Assembly: GCF_036850765.1 (NCBI RefSeq)
Contig: NC_089498.1
Coordinates: 48,349,795-48,413,794 of the forward strand
Direction: 5' to 3'
Origin: Saccopteryx bilineata
Lineage: Eukaryota; Chordata; Mammalia; Chiroptera; Emballonuridae
DNA length: 64,000 bases
The position numbers and the translations under genes are program-made. The notes beneath the pieces were generated by a model that ran no database searches, was not told the origin of the DNA, and worked only from the letters and a program-made list of their open reading frames with translations. Below are positions 22,928-35,204 of this stretch, piece after piece (positions within the stretch are counted from its first letter, which is position 1; every line of letters starts with the position of its first letter).

Positions 22928-24671
22928 TTTTTTTTTTTAATAAATTTTTATTTTAATGGGGTGACATCAATAAATCAGGGTACATACATTCAAAGAAAAC
23001 ATTTCCAGGTTATCTTGTCATTTAGTTCTGTTGCATACCCATCACCTGAAGAGAGATCATCCTCTGCCACCCTCCATCCAGTTCTCTCTGTACCCCTCCC
23101 CCTCCCCCTCTCCCTCCTTCCCTTCCCCCACCCCCCGTAACCACCTCACTCCCGTCCATGCCTCTTAGTCTCGCTTCTATGTCCCACCAATGTATGGAAT
23201 CCTGCAGTTCCTGTTTTTTTTCTGATTCACCCATTTCACCCCACACAATGCTACCAAGACTCCACCATTCCGCTGCAAGTGATCCGATGTCATCATTTCT
23301 CCTAGCTGAATAGTATACCATGGTGTATATGTGCCCCATCTTCTTCGTCCAGTTCTCTATTTTTTTTTTTACAGTGATTAAAAACCTTTAAGCAAACTCT
23401 TGGCCAATACAGCAAGAATCCCTAAAAGAGTAGTGTCCTTAACATGTTCACCAAGTCCAAGTTGGCCCCATAACCATGCCAAATCCCTGAAAAATGCAAC
23501 CCAACCACAGTTCAGTCTGTTAGGAGCTGTCACAGGGAGCAGGAGTCCAGGAAAGTTCCCCACAGGAAAAGTCCGCATGGCACTGGAATTGTTGTCACAA
23601 TTCTATACTTTGCAGCTCATGTCCAAGTCCCAATGACTGCTGCTTATAGCTGGTAATGATTCAGGTAGACTGGAAAAAGCCATTTGCAGCATGCATGGAT
23701 ATGGAGCTTCTGTTCTTCTCTGCCTGGAGAGTTGAGACCAGGTTGCTTTTCCCTGGAGCTCTGTGACTGTGGCCTGGTAAAGAGAACCTTGGGATACACT
23801 AAGCTGGGTGGCAAAGGTAAATTCATAATACAAGTTGGCAAAAGGAGGAAAGAGAGCTCTAAATTAGGAGTAGGTCCCAGCCTGAAATATGAGTGGGGCA
23901 TTGAGGTAGGAGGGATAAAGGAAACACTATATTTTAAGCAAAGCAGCAGAAAATAGGACTATCAACACCCACAACAGAGATCTTTGAGGGAAGAATAAAA
24001 AACCTGACTATTCAGGCAAAACATAGTTAAGTGGCCCTTGTGCAAATGAGATCAGTTTACCTGCTTCTTGGAAGATATACCCTAGGCTCGTCCACAGTGT
24101 CGTAGGTGGGGCCGACGGCTCTGGGCACCTTCAGCCTTCAGTGGCAAACCCCAGCTTTCTGGGCAAGGTTAGGTCATAGGTGGCTGGAGCAGGGCTGGAA
24201 GAGACTGAACCCTCCCTTAGAGGAGCGAGGGGGAAGCCCACCTTCCAGTGTCCCTGTTTCCTCACAGCAGAGGCGTGTAAGCCTGGCAGGCTTTAGCTCA
24301 ATAACCTTCCTTTCCACTATTGAAGCAGGACCCAGATGGCATCCTATGAGACCCCTTTGGGGCGTTGGAGCCTTTAAGGGTGTATCCTAAAAGCTGGTAG
24401 TTCCCCTAATCTCTATTGGGCTTTTTCTGCCTCTAGGTATCTTAAAAGCCATGCTCAGAAGATCTCGCTGAGGGGTTTGAGGATCCTCATCCGCCTATAT
24501 AAATCTTTTCCATATATCTGGAGCTATTTGGAAAAAAGACAGAACAGTGTTATTAACTAGATCTAATAAAGAAGGTAGTAGTTTGCAGGTGAAAAAGGTT
24601 TGGTGTCTCCTGTTCATCAGCATTCAAAAGAAATGTAATTTTTTTTTTAAGTAAAAAGCATGATATGGTAG
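22928..24671 (-). mobile_element. Chimeric retroposon, copy A (retroviral gag/pro-like plus L1 3' end)
   Basis: Read on the minus strand: retroviral-like sequence from about 24671 to 23373, then a short A-run, then an L1 3' end (ORF2 C-terminus and 3' UTR) from about 23371 to a poly-A at 22928-22936. The retroviral part aligns along its whole length with copy B (48830-50165), and its last about 300 bp with copy C (46772-47080). It holds a capsid-end and nucleocapsid-like region near 24500-24260 with stops. All three copies join L1 at the same point (tagaagactggataaag in copies B and C, slightly changed here). A SINE truncates or covers its 5' end. Confidence 0.75.
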
Positions 24672-25045
24672 ACCCGTCGGAGTCATTGGCCTGGTGTGCA
24701 GGATTCCTGGGTTCGATTCCTGGCCAGAGCACACAGGAGAAGGGCCCATCTACCTCTCCACCCCTCCCCCTCTCCTTCCTTTTCATCTCTCTCCTCCCGC
24801 CCGCAGCCAAGGCTCCACCAGAGCAAAGCCACCCTGGGCACTAAGGATGGCCCCATGGCCTCTGCCCCAGTCGCTAGAATGGCTCCGGTCGCAACAGAGC
24901 AACACCCCAGATGGGCAGAGCATTCCCCCCTGGTAGGCATGCCAGGTGGATCCCAGTCAGGCGCATGCAGGAGTCTGTCTGACTGCCTCCCCATCCCCAT
25001 CCTCAGAAAAATCCAAAAAATAAATAAATAAAAGAAAAAATACTA
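24672..25045 (+). mobile_element. VES-type SINE A, head damaged
   Basis: Plus-strand SINE. The first about 20 bases of the usual head are rearranged (gtcggagtcattggcctggt), but B box, body and A-rich tail are present. The A-tail at 25007-25060 is long. Confidence 0.88.
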
Positions 25046-26090
25046 AAAAAAAAAAAAAAAAGGAGTGGGGCATTCCCTTGTGCTAAAGCTCCAGGGAGCA
25101 TGGAGTGAGCTTGAGTATGTCCTATGAAACTTGGAGCTCTATGTTGACATATAAGACTTTGAAGAAGGAGGAACTGCTGAAATAGTTTATCAGCATTTGT
25201 CCCTAAGACAGCAGTCCTTATAGTGGGAACACCATACGTAAATATTTGCTGTCTGTCTATAGATTAAGGGGGGGAATATGGCAAATGCTGAAAAGCCATG
25301 ATCTTTGTGCCCCTCCCCTCCCCCAATCCCCTTTCTCTCCTCCCCCCACCTTGTAATTTTTAAAAATGCCTGGATGCAAGCATACAAGTGGGCTGAGACC
25401 AACAAATGTCAGTCCCGAACTGTGGGAGGGGGCATTAGATATAGGAAACTTGCTGGCATGCAGTTCATGCACCTGGGCAAGCTTAGATTAGCATATCAGG
25501 GGTTTTTGTGGCCTTGGTTTCTGACTTAATGAGTGGGGAATTCTGCTGCAGAAACAGAAGTTCTTTGATGTAGCACAGACCTGGTGTCCTTGGTAAATCC
25601 TGAAAAAACAACTAAGAGGTCAGTCTCCCAGTAACAGTTGGGTGCCTGAGTCTGTGAGCCTGCTTTCACAAGCAACTATTGTGATTTAAAGCTTCCCTAA
25701 TGGTCAGGTTCCTCCCAATGCAAACTTTTTTAGACATTTTTGTGAAGGTAAGCTTTTGCTAAATTTCAAAGTGGAGGTGAGACAGCTGTTAGGAAAAAGA
25801 ATAGCAAGCTAATTAACTCTATCTTTACACAGTGTTTGAGTGAGGGGAATGTGAGTTTTACAGGGGCTAATTTAACCCCAACAGTTATAAGTTTAAACAC
25901 TTAAAAGCACATAGGAGTCATTCAACATATACTGGTTCCTTCTTTCTCATTCTTGGATTTAGATCTATCTTGCTTTTCTTTGTACTTGTAGTGAATGCCA
26001 TGACTTGGGCAAGCTAGTGTATCTCTGTGGGCAAACACCGCCTATACAAGGAAAGGTTGAAACTAGATATTTTATTCCAAACTACTGTAT
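25046..26090. other. Unique sequence, no feature seen
   Basis: No repeat family or exon-like block recognised. Short frames at 25190-25529 lie on both strands and look like chance. Confidence 0.45.
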
Positions 26091-26270
26091 ATTATATGAA
26101 ACAGCAGATGTCTATTCAATTTATTCACAAACTCTATTGAGTGCTAAATTTGTGTTGAACACTTCTATGCACTAGGGATCTGATAATAAAAAGTAAGAAA
26201 AGTTTATGTTTATGTGAAGCTTATGTAACATGTAGAAAATTAAAATAGCTGTTATTAATACCTGATAGAG
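26091..26270 (-). mobile_element. L2 3' end fragment
   Basis: Reverse L2 end: ttcaatttattcacaaactc, tattgagtgctaaatttgtg, cactagggatctgataa. Old and short. Confidence 0.5.
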
Positions 26271-26329
26271 TGGGGTGATGGTTGGTTTCAATTTGATGGT
26301 TGGACAAGTTTCTTAGAAAAGGTTACTTT

Positions 26330-26703
26330 GGCCCTGGCCAGTAGGCTCAGTGATAGAGCGTCGGCCTGGCGTGCAGGAGTCCTGGGTTTGATTCCTGGCC
26401 AGGGCACACAGGAAAAGTGCCCATCTGCTTCTCCATTCCTCCCCCTCGCCTTCCTCTCTGTCTCTCTCTTCCCCTCCTGCAGCCAAGGCTCCATTGGAGC
26501 AAAGTTGGCCCAGGCGCTGAGGATGGCTCCATGGCCTCTGCCTCAGGCACTAGAATGTCTCTGGTTGCAACAGAGTAACGCCCCAGAAGGGCAGACATCG
26601 CCCCCTGGTGGGCATGCCAGGTGGATTCTGGTCGGGCGCATGTGGGAGTCTGTCTGACTGCCTCCCCATTTCCAACTTCAGAAAAATACAAAAAAAAGAA
26701 AAA
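26330..26703 (+). mobile_element. VES-type SINE A with 15-bp TSD
   Basis: Near-consensus plus-strand SINE flanked by perfect repeats agaaaaggttacttt (26315-26329 and 26704-26718). Confidence 0.95.
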
Positions 26704-26884
26704 AGAAAAGGTTACTTTAACCTGAGATCCTAATACCAAGGCGGCAGCAATGTAATGATTAGAAGAGGATCCTAAGCAGAGGAAATGGCTCATTGAAAAC
26801 TCTAAGATATGTTGATGTGGTTGAATAACTGAAAGGCCATTGTGGGTCAAAGTAGTAATTGAAGGGAAAGTCTTAATATACTGT

Positions 26885-27230
26885 AAGGTCAGTGGCTGAT
26901 GGTAAAGGAACAATGGAGCTGGAAGATGGTGCACCATTCCATTTATTAAAGTCTTGTACCATGGACAAGCAAGCAGGCAGAGAAAACTGCTGTCCTTTCA
27001 GCACCCACCAACTTTAGCAGTCCCCAGCAAAACAGTCCAGGTCAAAATCTCAGGTCTTCCAGCCCCTCAGCTCTTTTTCTCTTTGTCTTTCTCTTCTCTT
27101 TGCATTCCCCATCAAAATAGGCTGGGGAATAAAACTCCTTTTCCAGCAAACAATAGCAAACAATTTCCTCTCCCAAGCAGGGAGGCAATCTGCAATTTGC
27201 AAACTGCTGCCCTGAGGGCACGCATCTGTA
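26885..27230 (-). mobile_element. LTR-type repeat, minus orientation
   Basis: Same family as 17262-17600: tgtaaggtcagtggctg at the left edge, ggtgcaccattccatttatt, and a ctgccctgagggca block near 27208. It is followed by about 180 bp of spacer also shared with the 17.6-18.3 kb locus. Confidence 0.58.
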
Positions 27231-27411
27231 GCCTTCCATAGACTATACTGTACACACAAGGTGCTGCCTCCGATACAAGCGAGCAAACCTAAAAAACACT
27301 TGTTACAAACTTGTTTGCCCAGCATGTATTCTTTGAAATGCAAATCTTCAAGGAGATGTTGGGTAAATGAGTTTGTAAAATTTGTTTTTTGAGTTTGCTC
27401 ACTTTTATTGT

Positions 27412-27505
27412 TAAAAATGGTGCTGGGCAGCCACATGTGTGCTTGCCTTCAAAGCAGGGCAGTTGATTGCAAATTGCAGATTAACTTCCTGCTTGAGGAA
27501 TCTTG
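27412..27505 (+). mobile_element. LTR-type repeat, plus orientation, truncated
   Basis: Begins tgttaaaaatggtgctgg, equivalent to 18280. Its segment 27449-27495 is the inverse of 27175-27215. The element is cut off by L1-like sequence near 27508. Confidence 0.5.
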
Positions 27506-27507
27506 TC

Positions 27508-27858
27508 TGAAGCCTTTGAGGTGTGAGTGCAGTCCAGCCTGGTGGGGGTGGAGGCTGAGGGTGGCCATGCTGGTGGAAGGGCACCGGAATTCCAAGGCCT
27601 GGAGGAGTGGTAGATGAAAATTAATTAGGCTTTGCTGGGCCTTAGCTAAGGGAGCTGTGACTCACTGTGCGAAGCATGTTGAGGGGTGGCATGATGGCGA
27701 TGGAGTAGGCAGACGTACCAACTTCCACCTCGCAGAACCAAAGTGGATTACAACTTAATTTTAAGAACAATCATCTGGAAAAACCAATTTTGGACTAAAG
27801 TAAGAGGACTCTTTGACCAAATGAGGAGCCCTGAGGAGCCACTGTACCACCTCACCTG
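27508..27858 (+). mobile_element. Displaced pieces of an L1 5' UTR
   Basis: 27508-27580 matches 29372-29437 of the L1 downstream (gtgagtgcagtccagcc, ctgagggtggccatg). 27690-27858 looks like the very 5' end of the same L1 family (gatggagtaggcagacg, ttggactaaagtaag). Their order relative to the main L1 implies rearrangement or separate insertions. Confidence 0.55.
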
Positions 27859-27862
27859 CAGG

Positions 27863-28566
27863 TGTTGTTAAGTACCCAAAACTACAGAATCGATATTAAT
27901 ATTTTAAGAGGCTTAAAGAACATTTTATTAATTTGGGCTAAGGTGTGCAGAAAAATTTTGTGAATAATCTCTGTATTGTGTGATTGGCATAAAACCAGGA
28001 TGGCCCTTGGTATTGTATTGTAAATGCAAAGGAAAGGAAAACATGGATTTCCTGACATTCCACCACACCTGTGGGGAAAGGGATGAATGGCTAGCCAGGT
28101 GCAGGAAGAGAAAAGCCAAAATAAACCTTTTCTTATAATAATGAGCCATTTGCGGGCATTTGTCCCCATGGAAACTACCTCTCCTATATGAATGCATATA
28201 GTTAATGTGTGTGACTCTGGACAAAGAGATGGCAGATAAACATTAGAAAATATAGGAATGTCTCTTAATATGTAAAGAGACATCTTTCTATCATTGTATT
28301 GACTTGTAAATTTTGTTTTCTCCAAAATGATGTATGGCTTGCAAATTGAACATGGTCCTATCATGTTAAAGGGCATATGACTATAACCAATAGTGGTAAA
28401 GGGCACCTAATTGCAATTTTTGCTTCTATACTTCCCGCTTGCAAAACTATAAAAACTAAGTGGAATAAAGGGCCGGCGCGCTCTCTCTCAGATTTCTGTC
28501 GGAGCTGCCACCACTTGGCCAAGCTAGACAATAAAGCTTTGGTGTGTAATCAACGGATTTTGTTCA
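27863..28566 (+). mobile_element. Probable solo LTR of an endogenous retrovirus
   Basis: Begins tgttgttaag and ends ttttgttca. Promoter-like signals are in the right order: ccaatag near 28387, TATAAAAA at 28449-28456 and a polyadenylation signal aataaag at 28530-28536, about 30 bp before the end. That layout fits U3-R-U5 of an LTR. I could not find a matching target duplication, so the exact ends are tentative. It separates L1 5' pieces from the main L1 body. Confidence 0.6.
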
Positions 28567-29801
28567 TGTCTTTAAAATGAACATGAAGTCCCTCCAGATT
28601 AGGCTTAACACAAGGATCACTGAAGAAGCCACACTGAGACTGGTAGGAAAAACGCAAACACAGAGAGAGCTGCCCAGCTCTGGAGAGCGAACAGCAGCCC
28701 AGAGGGACTCATGTGGGGAAGTGAGTTTAGCAGAGAGGGGAGGGGCCTGGGCCCCAGGAAGCCAGCCTGCATTCCCAGAGCCTAGAAGAGGTGTACAGAC
28801 AGTATTTAGCTGTGAGGCAAGCCAGGATACTGTTTGCGAGAAAAAGACAGATTTCTCAGACCCAGGAGTCTTCTTAAAGGGACTGTGCAGAAAACCTCTT
28901 TCACAACCACTCACCTGATACTCCAGGGTATGGGGAGAGATGAGAGGACTGGAATAGCAAGAAGAGAGTGTAATCTGGGAGGCACAGGGAGAAACACTTT
29001 GAAGGACAGCCACCCTAACCACTGGGCTGAGTCACTCCCCAAATCTAAAGTGAATATTTCCCCTGGAACCAGCAATACCAGCAAAGGGAAGCAGGTCACC
29101 AGCCAAACAGAAGCTCTTCTGCTGCACTCAGAGCAGACTCCTTTAGAAGGAGGGAGCCATCAGGGATACACTATTGAGTGCTAAACTCTGAGCTGCAATG
29201 CCCCCAACCCCCACACTGCTGAGTACTTGCTGTAGGGCAGGTGATGGTGGGATGTGGAAACCTGGTCCCGGTGGCTAAAGCAGAAGCCAGAGGTTGGCCA
29301 TGGCTGCAGCCCAGGCATGAGCACAGTCCTGCCAATGGGGGCAGAAACCGGGGCCGGCTGAGACTGAGGCTCGGTGTGAGTGCAGTCCAGCCCGGTGGGT
29401 GTGGAGGCTGAGGGTGGCCATGCCGGTGGAAGGGGGGCATAAAAGGGGTCTGGCCTGTGGTCATGGGCTGGGTGAGAAAGAGCAGTCCTGCCTGCGGTCC
29501 CACCCACAGGGGCAAGGTGAAAGCCAAGGAACTGGCTGAGGTCTGCAGCTGAGTGCAGGTGCACATCACTGCCCACAGGGCTGAGGCTTGTGGCCCAGGT
29601 GAGCTAGCACAGCCTTGCTCATGGGGGCGGGGTGGAAACTGCAATGACTGCCGCCCTGGGCCGGCGTCAGCATCACCTGTACCCAAACGCCCGAGGTGGC
29701 AGCAAAGGGGCTGGCAGGCTGGCAGAGAGACCACACCTATGGAACACAGAGGCCACACCCATCAGACTCCTGTGGCCACACCCTTCTTATACACACACAA
29801 A

Positions 29802-30680
29802 ATGGGAAGGCGAAGAAATGCAACCCAAATGAATCAAGAGAAATCCCCAGAAAAGGACTTGAATGAGTTGGAAATAACCAAATTACTGGATGCAGAGTTT
29901 AAAATAATGATGGTTAGGATGCTCAAAGATCTTAGAGCAACAATGGAAGGACATAACGAGCACCTAAATAAACAGATAGCAAGTATAAAAAAGGACATTG
30001 AAATAATAAAAAAGAATCAGTCAGAAATGACAATATCAGGAATGAAGATCAGACTGGAAGGAATTAAAAGCAGGATGGATGAATCTGAAGATCAAATCAG
30101 CGATATAGAGGACAAGATAAACAAAAGCACGGAAGCAAAGCAGAAAAAAGAAAGGCTCAAAAAGTCTGAGCAAACTCTAAGAGAGCTCTGCTACAACATG
30201 AAGAGAAATAACATCCACATCATAGAGGTTCCTGAAGAAGAAGAGAAAGAACAAGGGATAGAGACCTTGTTCAAAAAAATTGTAGCTGAAAATTTCCCTA
30301 AATTAATGCAGGAAAAAGTCACACAAGTTCAAGAAGGACAGATAATTCCATTATAGAGAAACCCAAAGAAATATATACCAAGACACATCATAATTAAAAT
30401 ACCGAAGCTAAGAGATAAAAAAATAGTATAAAAAGTTGCTAGAGAAAAAAAGTCAATAACCTACAAAGGAGCCCCCATAAGGATGACATCTGATTTCTCA
30501 ACAGAAACACTTGAGGTCAGAAGGGAATGGAAAGAAATGTTCAAAGTAATGCAGAACAAGAGCCTACAACCAAGACTTCTTTATCCAACAAGGCTATCGT
30601 TTAAAACTGAAGGAGAAATAAAAAACTTTCTAGACAAAAAAAAAAACTTAAGAAATTTATTACAACCAAACTAATGCTGC
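29802..30680 (+). pseudogene. L1 ORF1 (ORF1p, RNA-binding chaperone), broken
   Basis: I place the start at 29802 (MGRRRNATQ...) rather than at the upstream in-frame ATG of 29553, because L1 ORF1p begins with such a short basic segment and the upstream 83 codons are GC-rich 5' UTR. From there 184 codons are open to a stop at 30354-30356. A charged coiled-coil region occupies residues about 45-135, followed by the start of the RRM-like domain. The C-terminal domain continues out of frame and reappears at 30483-30674 (63 codons). L1 ORF1p is normally about 300-340 residues and forms trimers that coat L1 RNA. Confidence 0.87.
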
Positions 30681-30762
30681 AAAAAATGTTAAAGAGCCTG
30701 TTGTAAACAGAACAAAGGTGGAAAAATATAGTAAAAAGAGAAATGTAACTTTAAAGAATAAA

Positions 30763-33700
30763 ATGGCAATAAACAATTACATATCAATAATAACCTTAAA
30801 TGTAAATGGATTAAATGATCCAATCAAAAACATAGGGTAGCAGCATGGATAAGAAAACGGGACCTGTCTACAAGAGACATACCTCAAAACAAAAGATACA
30901 CATAGACTGAAAGTAAAAGGTTGGAAAAAAATATTTCATGCAAATGGAAATGAAAAAAAAGCTGAGGTAGCAATACTTATATCTGACAAAATAAACTTTA
31001 AAACAAAGGCTATAATAAGAGATAAAAAAGTTACTACAGGCCCTGGCCAGTTGGCTCAGTGGTAGAGTATCGGTCTGGCGTGCAGAAGTCCCGGGTTCGA
31101 TCCCCAGCCAGGGCACACAGGAGAAGTGCCCATCTGCTTCTCCACCCCTCCCCCTCTCCTTCCTCTCTGTCTCTCTCTTCCCCTCCCGCAGCCGAGGCTC
31201 CATTGGAGCAAAGATGGCCTGGGCGCTGGGGATGGCTCCTTGGTCTATGCCCCAGGTGCTAGAGTGGCTCTGGTTGCAACAGAGCGATGCCCCGGAGGGG
31301 CAGAGCATCACCCCCTGGTGGGCAGAGCGTTGCCCCCTGGTGGGCGTGCCGGGTGGATCCCAGTCGGGCGCATGTGGGTGTCTGTCTGACTGTGTCTCCC
31401 CATTTCCAGCTTCAGAAAGATACAAAAAAAAAGTTACTACATAATTATAAAGGGAGCAATCCAAAACGAAGATATAACCATTATAAATATCTATGCACCT
31501 AATATAGAAGCACCTAAATATATATAAAAAGCAGACTTTGATGGATATAAAGGGCGAGATCAATAGCATTACTATAATAATAGGGGATTTCAATACCCCA
31601 CTAAAATCACTAGATAGATCGTCACAAAAGAAAATTAACAAAGAAACAGCAGACTTAAAGGACACACTAGATCAACTGGACTTAATAGATATCTTCAGAA
31701 CCTTTCACCCTAAAGCAGCAGAATATATATTTTTTTCAAGTGCTCATGGTACATTCTCTAGGATGGACCACATGTTAGGGCACAAAAGGGGTCTCAACAA
31801 ATGTAAGAAGACTGAAATCATATCATGCATCTTCACTGATTACAATGGCATCAAACTAGACATCAACTACAACAGAAAAACTGAAAAATACTCAAACACA
31901 TGGAAACTAAATAGCATTTTATTAAATAACAAATGGGTTAACAATGAGATCAAAGAAGAAATAAAAAAATTTCTAGAAATTAATAATAATGAGTATAAAA
32001 CAACTCAAAATTTATGGAACACAGCAAAAGCAATACTGAGAGAGAAGTTCATAGCACTATAGACATATCTTAAGAAGCTTGAAATAGCTCAAATAAACAA
32101 CCTAACCCTGCATCTAAAAGAATTAGAAAAAAACCCCAGCAAGTAAAGCCCAGAGGTAGTAGAAGGAAGGAAATAATAAAGATCAGAGTGGAAATAAATG
32201 ACATAGAGGCTAAAAAAATACAGAGGATCAATAAAACCAAGAGCTGGTTCTTTGAAAAGGTAAACAAGATTGATGAACCTTTAAGCAGACTCACCAAGAA
32301 AAAAAGAGAGAGGACTCAAATAAAATTAGAAATGAGAGTGGAGAAATAACAACTGACACAACAGAAATACAAAGGATTATAAAAAAATACTATAAAAAAC
32401 TGTATGCCAAAAAATTAGACAACCTAGATGAAATGGACAAATTCATTGAAAAATATAACCTTTCAAAAAATCTATCTGGAAGAATCAGAAAATCTAAACA
32501 GACTGATTATAACAAATGAGATCAAAACAGCTATCAAAAAAACTCCCAACAAACAAAAGCCCTGGGCCAGATGGCTTCACAGGTGAATTCTACCAAATAT
32601 TCAAAAAAGAACTAACTCCTATCCTTCTCAAGCTATTTCAAAAAATTCAAGAGGAGGGAAGACTTCCAAGCTCCTTTTATGAGGTGAGCATAATTCTGAT
32701 TCCAAAACCAGGCAAAGACCACACAAAGAAAGAAAATTATAGGCCAATATCCCTGATAAATTTAAATGCTAAAATCCTTAACAAAATATTAGCAAACTGG
32801 ATCAAGCAATATATGAAAAAAATCATACATCATGATCAAGTGGGATTTATTCTGGGAAGTCAAGGCTGGTACAACATTTGCAAATCAATAAATGTGATTC
32901 ATCACATAAACAAAAAGAAAGAGAAAATGACATGATAATTTCAATAAATGCAGAAAAAGCATTTGATAAAATCCAGCATCCATTCATGATCAAAACTCTC
33001 AGCAAAGTGAGAATACAGGGGACATACCTCAACATGATAAAAGCCATCTATGACAAACCCACAGCCAACATCATACTCAATGGGCAAAAATTAAAAGCAA
33101 TTCCCTTAAGATCAGGAACAAGGCAGGGGTGCCCCCTTTCACCACTCTTATTCAACATAGTTCTGGAAGTCCTAGCCACAGCAATCAGACAAGAAGAAGA
33201 AATAAAAGGCATCCAAATTGGAAAAGAAGAAGTAAAACTATCATTATTTGCAGATGATATGATACTGTATATAGAAAACCCTAAAGTGTCAATCAAAAAA
33301 CTATTGGACCTGATAAATGAATTCAACAAGGTGGCAGGATATAAAATTAATACTCAGAAATCAGAGGCATTTTTATATCCCAACCATGAACTGTCAGAAA
33401 AAAAAATTAAGGAAACAATCTCCTTCACTACTGCAAGAAAAATAATAAAGTACCTAGGCGTAAATTAAACCAAGAGGTTAAAGACTTGTACTCGGAAAAT
33501 TATGAAACATTGAAAAAAGAAATCAAGGAAGATAGAAATAAGTGGAAGCATATACTGTGTTCATGGATAGGAAGAATAAACATCATTAAAATATCTATAT
33601 TACCCAAAGCAATTTATAAATTCAATGCAATACCAATTAAAATACCAATGACATACTTCAAAGATATATTGCACATATCCAAACATTTATATGGAACCAA

Positions 33701-34858
33701 AAAAAGAACACGAATAGCCTCAGCAATCTTGAAAAAGAAGAATAAAATGGGTGGTATAACACTTCCTGATATCAAGTTATACTACAAGGCCATTGTACTC
33801 AAAACAGCTTGATACTGGCATAATAACAGGCATATAGATCAATGGAACAGAACAGAGAATCCAGAAATAAACCCACACTTTTATGGACAATTGATATTTG
33901 ACAAAGGAGGTAAGAGCATACAATGGAGTAAAGACAGCCTCTTTAACAAACAGCGTTGGGAAAATTGGACATCTACCTGCAAAAAAATGAAACTAGACCA
34001 TCAGGTTATACCATTCACAAAAATAAACTCAAAATGGATAAAAGAGTTAAATACAACCATAAGCATCTTAGAAGAAAACATAGGCAGTAAACTCTCCAAC
34101 ATCTATCACAGCAATATATTTGCTGACTTATCTCCATGGACAAGTGAAATTAAATACAGGTTAAATAAATGGGACTATATTAAACTAAAAAGCTGTTGCA
34201 CAGCTAGAGACAATATGAACAGAATAAAAAGACAAACCACACAATGGGAGAACATATTCGACAATATGTCTGATAAGGGGTTAGTAACAAAAATTTATAA
34301 AGAACTTGTAAAACTCAAGATCAGGAAGATAAACAATCAAAGAATAGGCAAAAGGAATGAATAGACACTTCTCTAAAGAGGACATACAGATGGCCAATAG
34401 ACAGATGAAAAATGTTCAACATCACTAATCATTAGAGAAATGCAAATTAAAACCACAATGAGATACCACCTCACACCAGTCAGAATGGCGCTCATTAACA
34501 AAACAACACAAAGTAAGTGCTGGCGAGGATGTGGGGAAAGGGGAACCCTCCTGCACTGCTGGTGGGAATGCAGGCTGGTGCAGCCACTGTGGAAAACAGT
34601 ATGGAGATTCTTCAAAAAATTAAAAATGGAACTGCCTTTTCACCCAGCCATCCCACTTTTAGGAATATATCCCAAGAACACCATAGCACTGTTTCAAAAG
34701 GAGAAATGCACCCCCATGTTTATGGCAGCATGTTCACAATAGCCAAGATCTGGAAGCCCAAGTGTCCATCAGTGGATGAGTGTAATAAGAAGCGCTGGTA
34801 CATATACACAATGGAATACTATGTGGCCACAAAAAAGAAGAAATCTTACCTTTTATGA
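30763..34858 (+). pseudogene. L1 ORF2 (endonuclease/reverse transcriptase), broken
   Basis: Starts ATGGCAATAAACAATTAC. Pieces in order: endonuclease (31538-32062, with GDFN near 31583 and a SRMDHMLG-like block), reverse transcriptase (32516-32935 and 32878-33468, FADD at 33247-33258) and C-terminal regions (33486-33812, 33891-34364, 34440-34742). The last has the L1-type knuckle C-x3-C-x7-H-x4-C ([18 protein letters not shown]). Frames change at least five times, and the SINE at 31039-31426 interrupts the endonuclease. Confidence 0.92.
31039..31426 (+). mobile_element. VES-type SINE A inside L1 ORF2, with TSD
   Basis: Near-consensus SINE. Perfect 15-bp repeats aaaaaagttactaca at 31024-31038 and 31427-31441. 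Confidence 0.95.
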
Positions 34859-35204
34859 CAACATGGATGGACTTGGAAACTATTATGTTGAGTGAAAAAA
34901 GCCAGGTAGAGAAAGAAAAATATCATATGACCTCACTCATTTGAGGAATCCAATGAACAATGTGAACTGAGGGACAGAATTGAGACAGAGGAGGGATAAA
35001 AGGGACCAGAGGAAAAGAGGACCAAGGGAAAGGGGATGATAGGATGGAATAAACCTGAAGGACAGGGGGGAGGGTGCCTGGAGAGGGGGGCAAGGGAGAT
35101 GTTGAGGGGAATATGGCGGGGGTGGGATGCATTTGGGTGACACTAGAATCTATGTAAACACAATAAGTTAAAATCAATAAGAAAACAAAATTACAACAAA
35201 AAAT

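Larger units (their letters stand above)
28603..35195 (+). mobile_element. Near full-length LINE-1, inactive
   Basis: Plus-strand L1 with 5' UTR (28603 to about 29801; GC-rich, with a promoter-like role in this family), ORF1, ORF2 and 3' UTR (about 34860-35195). Both ORFs carry stops and frameshifts, and a SINE sits in the endonuclease region. The 3' UTR matches, in reverse, that of the L1 at the start of the window. The copy cannot encode working proteins. Confidence 0.93.

Noticed and set aside
29171..29758. 195-codon minus-strand ORF
   Set aside because: Antisense to the GC-rich L1 5' UTR; pro-rich composition from base content only.
30868..31665. 265-codon minus-strand ORF
   Set aside because: Antisense read-through of L1 ORF2 and the SINE inserted in it.
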